From Acidobacteriota bacterium (GTDB taxonomy: Bacteria; Actinomycetota; Acidimicrobiia; Acidimicrobiales; Microtrichaceae), in assembly GCA_003577145.1 (NCBI GenBank), contig QEUP01000010.1:62001-126000 (forward strand): DNA of 64,000 nt, read 5' to 3'. Position numbers and translations under genes: made by a program. Shown here piece after piece: positions 60,120 to 64,000 of this stretch. Within the stretch, counting starts at the first letter, position 1; the number at the start of each line of letters is the position of its first letter. Under the pieces are notes generated by a model, which was not told where the DNA came from, searched no databases, and saw only the letters and a program-made list of their open reading frames with translations.

Positions 60120-62447
60120 TCACCGCCCATCAGGGGTGTCGGTGGTCAGAACGGTTCGGAGCAGGCGGATGGCGCCGCGTTTGTCGAGCGGCTCGTTGAG
60201 GTTGCCGCACTTGGGTGACTGGACACAGGACGGGCAGCCGTCCTCGCAGTGGCAGCCCTCGAGAGCTTCCAGCGTGGAGCCCAGATGGCGCCCGGCGGCC
60301 TCATAGCCCAGCTCGGCAATCCCCGCCCCGCCTGCATATCCGTCGTAGATGACGACCGTGGGTCGACCTGTTTCGGGGAGATGTGAGGTAGAGACGCCTC
60401 CCACGTCCCAGCGGTCGCAGATGGTGAACAGCGGGAGCATGCCGATCGCGGCGTGCTCGACGGCGTGCAACGTCCCCGACAGCTCGGCCGCCAACACCTC
60501 CGCCGCGGCAACCGTCGCCTCGTCGAACGCGTACCAGAAGCCCCGGGTGACCAGGTGGGTGGGCGGCAGGTCCAGCTCCTCGCTCGAGATCACGTCGTGG
60601 GTCCGCGAGTCGCAGCGCCGGTAGCCGATGACCTGCTCCACGACCTCCACCGACCCCAGGCTCAGCAGTGACCGCCCAACCGATCGCGAAGAGTCGACTT
60701 CGAGCAGGCGTATGGCCGTCTCCGACCTCGCCTGGGTGTACTCGTCGTCGTCGTCGGGAACCACCTCGGCAACTCCGGTATCGGCGTCGAGCGATTCGAC
60801 CCGGTACTGGCGGCCCCGGTGGAGGTAGAGGGCACCGGGATGCACCGACGAGAACGCGTGTCCCCTGTCGACGGTGCCAACGAGGTCTCCTGCGTGTTCG
60901 ATGCGCACCTCTGCGCCGCAGCTGCTACGGAGGCCGATCGCGTTGCTGGGCCAGCCTCGCCCGTGCCACACCGCCGCCGGTGAGCGCGGTAGGCGGCCGG
61001 GCCGCTCACGGATGCGGAGACGGTCGCGCAACACGAGCTGGCGCACGGCATCGTCGAGCTGATCGGGCCAGTAGAGCTCGTCGTCATGGGTGAGGGGTAG
61101 TTCGAACGCCGCGCAAGCCAGATGGGGCAGCGCGACGAAGGGGTTGCGGGGGTTGATCACCGCCGGTTCAGGACCTCGGGAGAACAGCTCGTGGGGATGA
61201 CGAACCAACCACTGGTCGAGCTGGTCGTCCCCGGCCACCAGGACCGCGAGCGAATCCTGGCCTTCCCGTCCCGCCCGGCCCGCCTGCTGCCACATCGACG
61301 CGACCGTCCCCGGGAACCCGTTGAGCACGACGCAGTCGAGGCCACCGATGTCCATGCCGAGCTCCAAGGCTGTGGTGGCCACCACTGCACTGAGCTGCCC
61401 ACCGAACAGCTCCGATTCGATCTCGCGCCTCTCCTCCGCCAGGTAGCCGGCGCGGTAGGAGCGGACCTGCCCTGCCAGCTCCTCCGGGAGTCGAGCGGTG
61501 ATCTGAGCGGCCACCAGCTCGGTCCCCTTGCGCGAGCGGCAGAACACGAGCGTGCTGCCACCGGCCTCGACGAGTCGTGCCGTGAGCGCGGCCGTCTCGG
61601 TGTTGGCGGACGGGTGATACCGCGCATTGCTTCGGGCGGCTGGATTCCAGAGCGCGATGACCCGCTTACCCCGAGGGGATCCGTCCTCGGTCACCGCATC
61701 GACCTCGACGCCGCACAGCTCCGAAGCCAGGCGAGCCGGTTGCCCGATGGTTGCGGAGGTGAAGATGAAGGTCGGGTCGCTGCCGTAGTGGCGGCACAGC
61801 CGCCGCAGGCGCCGCAGGATGTGAGCCACATGGGTGCCGAATATCCCGCGCAGCGTGTGCAGTTCATCGACGACCACGTACTCCAGCCGCATGAGGAAGG
61901 TTGCCCAGCGCCGGTGATGGGGCAAGACGCCGTGATGCAACATCTCGGGGTTGGTGAGGATGACGTTGGCGTTGTCGCGCACCCAGCTCCGCTCGTGCCT
62001 GCTGCTGTCGCCGTCGTAGGTCGCCGGCACCACGCGATCGAGCGCCAGCTGTCCGATGGCTCGGAGTTGGTCGTGGGCGAGAGCCTTGGTGGGGAAGACG
62101 AGCAGCGAAGTCCCCGGGACCTGCCCGGTGACGGCTTCGGCGATGGGCACCTGGTAGCACAGCGACTTCCCCGAAGCAGTCCCAGTGGCGACCACGACCG
62201 ATCGGCCGCGACGGGCGAGATCGATCGCCTCGGCCTGATGTGACCACAGCTCGCTCACCGGCAGCTGAGCTTCGATCTGTGGTGGCAGCGGACGTGCGAG
62301 GGTGCCCGTCGAGGCCGGCCGGGCCGGGAGCGTCTCGAGGTGCAGGAGCTTCTCGCTGCCGCACAGGTCGGCCACGATCGCGTCGATGCCGTCGACGGGG
62401 AGGCATCGACGGGCGAGGACGTCTGGCGTGGGCGTGACGATTGCCAT
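60120..62447 (-). CDS. DEAD/DEAH-box helicase with C-terminal four-cysteine domain (MrfA/Hrq1-like)
   Basis: A 775-residue superfamily 2 helicase. Motif I is GTASGKS (89-95), motif II VVVDELHTL, motif III FTSATIG, and motif VI GRAGREGQD. The C-terminal DUF1998 part has a four-cysteine cluster, CHCEDGCPSCVQSPKCGN, as in B. subtilis MrfA, which binds zinc and acts in repair of mitomycin C lesions. IRLLEVDSSRSVGRS may be a further conserved region. A strong purine stretch precedes ATG 62447. It stands alone between an amidohydrolase and a thioesterase. Confidence 0.9.
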   Translation of the reverse strand: MAIVTPTPDVLARRCLPVDGIDAIVADLCGSEKLLHLETLPARPASTGTLARPLPPQIEAQLPVSELWSHQAEAIDLARRGRSVVVATGTASGKSLCYQVPIAEAVTGQVPGTSLLVFPTKALAHDQLRAIGQLALDRVVPATYDGDSSRHERSWVRDNANVILTNPEMLHHGVLPHHRRWATFLMRLEYVVVDELHTLRGIFGTHVAHILRRLRRLCRHYGSDPTFIFTSATIGQPARLASELCGVEVDAVTEDGSPRGKRVIALWNPAARSNARYHPSANTETAALTARLVEAGGSTLVFCRSRKGTELVAAQITARLPEELAGQVRSYRAGYLAEERREIESELFGGQLSAVVATTALELGMDIGGLDCVVLNGFPGTVASMWQQAGRAGREGQDSLAVLVAGDDQLDQWLVRHPHELFSRGPEPAVINPRNPFVALPHLACAAFELPLTHDDELYWPDQLDDAVRQLVLRDRLRIRERPGRLPRSPAAVWHGRGWPSNAIGLRSSCGAEVRIEHAGDLVGTVDRGHAFSSVHPGALYLHRGRQYRVESLDADTGVAEVVPDDDDEYTQARSETAIRLLEVDSSRSVGRSLLSLGSVEVVEQVIGYRRCDSRTHDVISSEELDLPPTHLVTRGFWYAFDEATVAAAEVLAAELSGTLHAVEHAAIGMLPLFTICDRWDVGGVSTSHLPETGRPTVVIYDGYAGGAGIAELGYEAAGRHLGSTLEALEGCHCEDGCPSCVQSPKCGNLNEPLDKRGAIRLLRTVLTTDTPDGR

Positions 62448-62503
62448 GACGCCTCAAGCCTAGGAGTTGCGTCGCCGTAATTACAGTGCTGTTGTGCCGC
62501 TGT

Positions 62504-63424
62504 TCAGGCGTCGCCTGCGGGCTCGGCGAAGCGCGCCGGGTCGACAGGGCGGATGTGGGCTCGCTGGGTCGCCAGCGCCACGAGCCGTCGTTCGACGTCC
62601 CACAGCTCGACCACACCGAAGGCATAGCCGTTGCGGGCCACCGGCACTTGCGTGTGCTGGAGTATCCACGCCGAGGTCGTCGGCGCCACGAACTGCAGGG
62701 AGATCTCCAGCGACAGGCTGAGGAAAGGCGGGTTGTCGGGGCCCGGAGGGCCGAGACGGGCGAACACCGCCGGACCCAGCACGTCAGCCGGTGCGCACAG
62801 CGCGATCGGGTCGAGTGTGCCGTCCGGGAGGCGCGGCTCCTTGATCAACCGGTGCCAGGAGAGGGTGCGCGCCGGGCCGGGCTCCCAGCGGTCGGCATCA
62901 CCGAGGGCGAAACCCGGGGAGCCCATCAGCCACTCGGTCTGCTCGTGGTAGTTGATCCGCTGGAACGGTGAGCCCTCCGGAGGTGGCGGGGGTGGCTCGG
63001 CCTCCTCGACCGGGAGAGCGTCGTCGGGGTAGGTCACGTCCACGAAGTCGACGTGTGTGGCGTGGGTGGCACCGAATATGGCGCTGAGGTGGACATCGGT
63101 GCCCTCGCTGCTGGCGTGGCGAAGCCGTGCCGTCACCTGCGCGGCCGAGCGCCCGCTGCGCAACACGTCGGTGTCGACGACCATCGCGCCGCAAGGCACC
63201 GGCGAGGCGAACACCGCGCTGGCGCAGACCGGCTGTAGCTCGGGCCGCCCCAATGCCCGTTGCGCGCCCCGCAGGGCCACTGCCATGGTGCACCCACCGA
63301 AGACGTAGAAGACCTTCCATGCTTCGGAGAGGTTGGCGTGGTAGCGACCCGCTACCTCGCTGTCGGGCCATACGTCGGTATCCCGCGCGAAGTCGCCGGC
63401 GGGTATTGGTTCAGCGTCGGTCAT
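62504..63424 (-). CDS. Acyl-CoA thioesterase family protein (hot-dog)
   Basis: A 306-residue protein resembling actinobacterial double hot-dog thioesterases. GRYHANLSEAWKVFYVFGGCTMAVALRGAQRALG is the hot-dog helix region, and SAAQVTARLRHASSEGTDVHLSAIFGAT the following strands. The second half (FLSLSLEISLQFVAPTTSAWILQHTQVPVARNGYAFGVVELWD) repeats the fold. A Pro-rich linker separates them. It would hydrolyse medium or long acyl-CoAs. A CTGAC palindrome overlaps the region directly before the ATG. Confidence 0.83.
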   Translation of the reverse strand: MTDAEPIPAGDFARDTDVWPDSEVAGRYHANLSEAWKVFYVFGGCTMAVALRGAQRALGRPELQPVCASAVFASPVPCGAMVVDTDVLRSGRSAAQVTARLRHASSEGTDVHLSAIFGATHATHVDFVDVTYPDDALPVEEAEPPPPPPEGSPFQRINYHEQTEWLMGSPGFALGDADRWEPGPARTLSWHRLIKEPRLPDGTLDPIALCAPADVLGPAVFARLGPPGPDNPPFLSLSLEISLQFVAPTTSAWILQHTQVPVARNGYAFGVVELWDVERRLVALATQRAHIRPVDPARFAEPAGDA

Positions 63425-63428
63425 GGCC

Positions 63429-63443
63429 CTGACATTGAGTCAG
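63429..63443. promoter_or_regulatory. Palindrome CTGAC-N5-GTCAG at the thioesterase start
   Basis: CTGAC (63429-63433) and GTCAG (63439-63443), with the same N5 spacing as the site at 1617, lie 5-19 bases before the thioesterase ATG on the minus strand, overlapping the expected ribosome site. Binding here could block transcription or initiation. Confidence 0.45.
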
Positions 63444-63489
63444 AACAGTCGTACCTGCGGCCAATCGACAAGGGGGGCCTGAACGGACA

Positions 63490-64000
63490 TCACCCGTGCT
63501 CGGCGTCGGGCGCGGCTATCGCCCACAGCGAGGCGGGACCTGCCGGCTCGCCGTCGCCGTCATGCTCGACGGGATACGACTCGAAGACTATCCAGCTCCC
63601 GTCGGGTGACCACGAGGCCGCGCCGTCACCGTGCTCGGCATCGGAGGTGAGCTGCACCACCGAGCCCGACTCGATGTACAGCACCCAGAGGTGGGCGATG
63701 CCGTCGTGTCCGGGGGCCGAGAACAGTAGCGCCTCGCCATCGGGTGACCACGAGGCATCGGTGGCGTCGCCGACGTCAGTGAGCTGCTCGGCCGGCCCGG
63801 GGCTGCCCTGGGCTTCGCCATCGGGCTCGATGATCCAGAGGTCCCAGTCGTCCTCACCCGCGCGGCGCCGCTGGAAGACGACCGCTGCACCGTCAGGAGA
63901 CCAGTTCGGCTGCCGGTCGTCGTACTCATCGTCGACCACGAGCGCGTCGGTGTTCACCCGTTCGAGATCGGCCACATAGAGGTCGCCGGGGTCCGAGCCG
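63490..64000 (-). CDS. TolB-like beta-propeller protein, 5' end cut by window
   Basis: The frame is open from the window edge to 63490, at least 170 codons, and its N-terminus lies outside the window. It contains repeated propeller motifs of the TolB/PD40 type: DRQPNWSPDGAAVVFQRRR, DASWSPDGEALLFSAPG and AASWSPDGSWIVFESYP, spaced about 45 residues apart. Such domains occur in periplasmic TolB, in prolyl oligopeptidases and as sensor domains. The first visible residues (GDLYVADLERVN) are already within a repeat, so the complete role cannot be judged. Confidence 0.75.
   Translation of the reverse strand, partial: GSDPGDLYVADLERVNTDALVVDDEYDDRQPNWSPDGAAVVFQRRRAGEDDWDLWIIEPDGEAQGSPGPAEQLTDVGDATDASWSPDGEALLFSAPGHDGIAHLWVLYIESGSVVQLTSDAEHGDGAASWSPDGSWIVFESYPVEHDGDGEPAGPASLWAIAAPDAEHG

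Noticed and set aside
1-64000. CRISPR array, rRNA, tRNA, tmRNA, prophage or origin
   Set aside because: I saw no regularly spaced repeats, no conserved RNA signatures, no phage genes and no DnaA-box cluster while reading both strands.

Overview
The window is GC-rich, dense chromosomal DNA with many GTG starts, short intergenic gaps and 4-bp stop/start overlaps. An F420-type luciferase-like monooxygenase, WS/DGAT wax-ester/triglyceride synthase, paired FadE-type acyl-CoA dehydrogenases, CaiB/BaiF CoA-transferases, MaoC hydratases, a P450 and polyphosphate glucokinase suggest a heterotrophic actinobacterium, possibly of the Acidimicrobiia. That placement is an inference from gene content. I saw no tRNA, rRNA, CRISPR array, prophage or intact insertion sequence.

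Layout. (1) 1-10 kb: acyl-CoA metabolism, with a thiolase-fold/DUF35 fusion cut by the window edge, two acyl-CoA dehydrogenases, two family III CoA-transferases, two MaoC proteins, a crotonase and an LLM oxidoreductase. (2) 10-17.7 kb: a lipoprotein esterase, then a carbohydrate module in which GH15 glucoamylase/trehalase, polyphosphate glucokinase, zwf, pgl and gnd would take glycan to ribulose-5-phosphate with NAD(P)H production. (3) 17.7-20.8 kb: selD, an acetyl-CoA hydrolase/CoA-transferase and a universal stress protein. The selD gene continues through an in-frame UGA at codon 17 and is read here as a selenoprotein. (4) 21-25 kb: an epoxide-hydrolase-like enzyme and a redox group (DsbB, TlpA-like thioredoxin, cytochrome c, glutathione peroxidase). 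(5) 25.4-28.2 kb: a tight CHAD, ParA, SixA operon. (6) 28.2-35.3 kb: a LolD/FtsX-type ABC pair, a decayed UbiB/ABC1 kinase gene and a zinc-type ABC transporter arranged around a Fur-family operator. (7) 35.3-42.8 kb: WS/DGAT, an acyl-CoA dehydrogenase, a nitrilase, a secreted glycosidase with PKD domain, and a P450. (8) 42.8-55.4 kb: an ECF sigma factor with a membrane beta-propeller partner, hydrolases, an FAD oxidoreductase, an LDH2-type dehydrogenase, an ACT protein, TesB, a serine hydrolase and a cold-shock protein. (9) 55.4-64 kb: an SDR, a second G6PDH, a stand-alone LigD polymerase domain, an amidohydrolase, an MrfA-like helicase, a thioesterase and a TolB-like fragment cut by the window edge.

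The strongest observation is the selenocysteine-containing SelD with a bacterial SECIS-like hairpin behind its UGA. Next are a recurrent palindrome (CTGAC-N5/6-GTCAG) in front of four lipid-related genes, and a nested palindromic element present twice, each time just behind a stop codon and in the same orientation relative to that gene. All function calls come from reading motifs. No database search was run.
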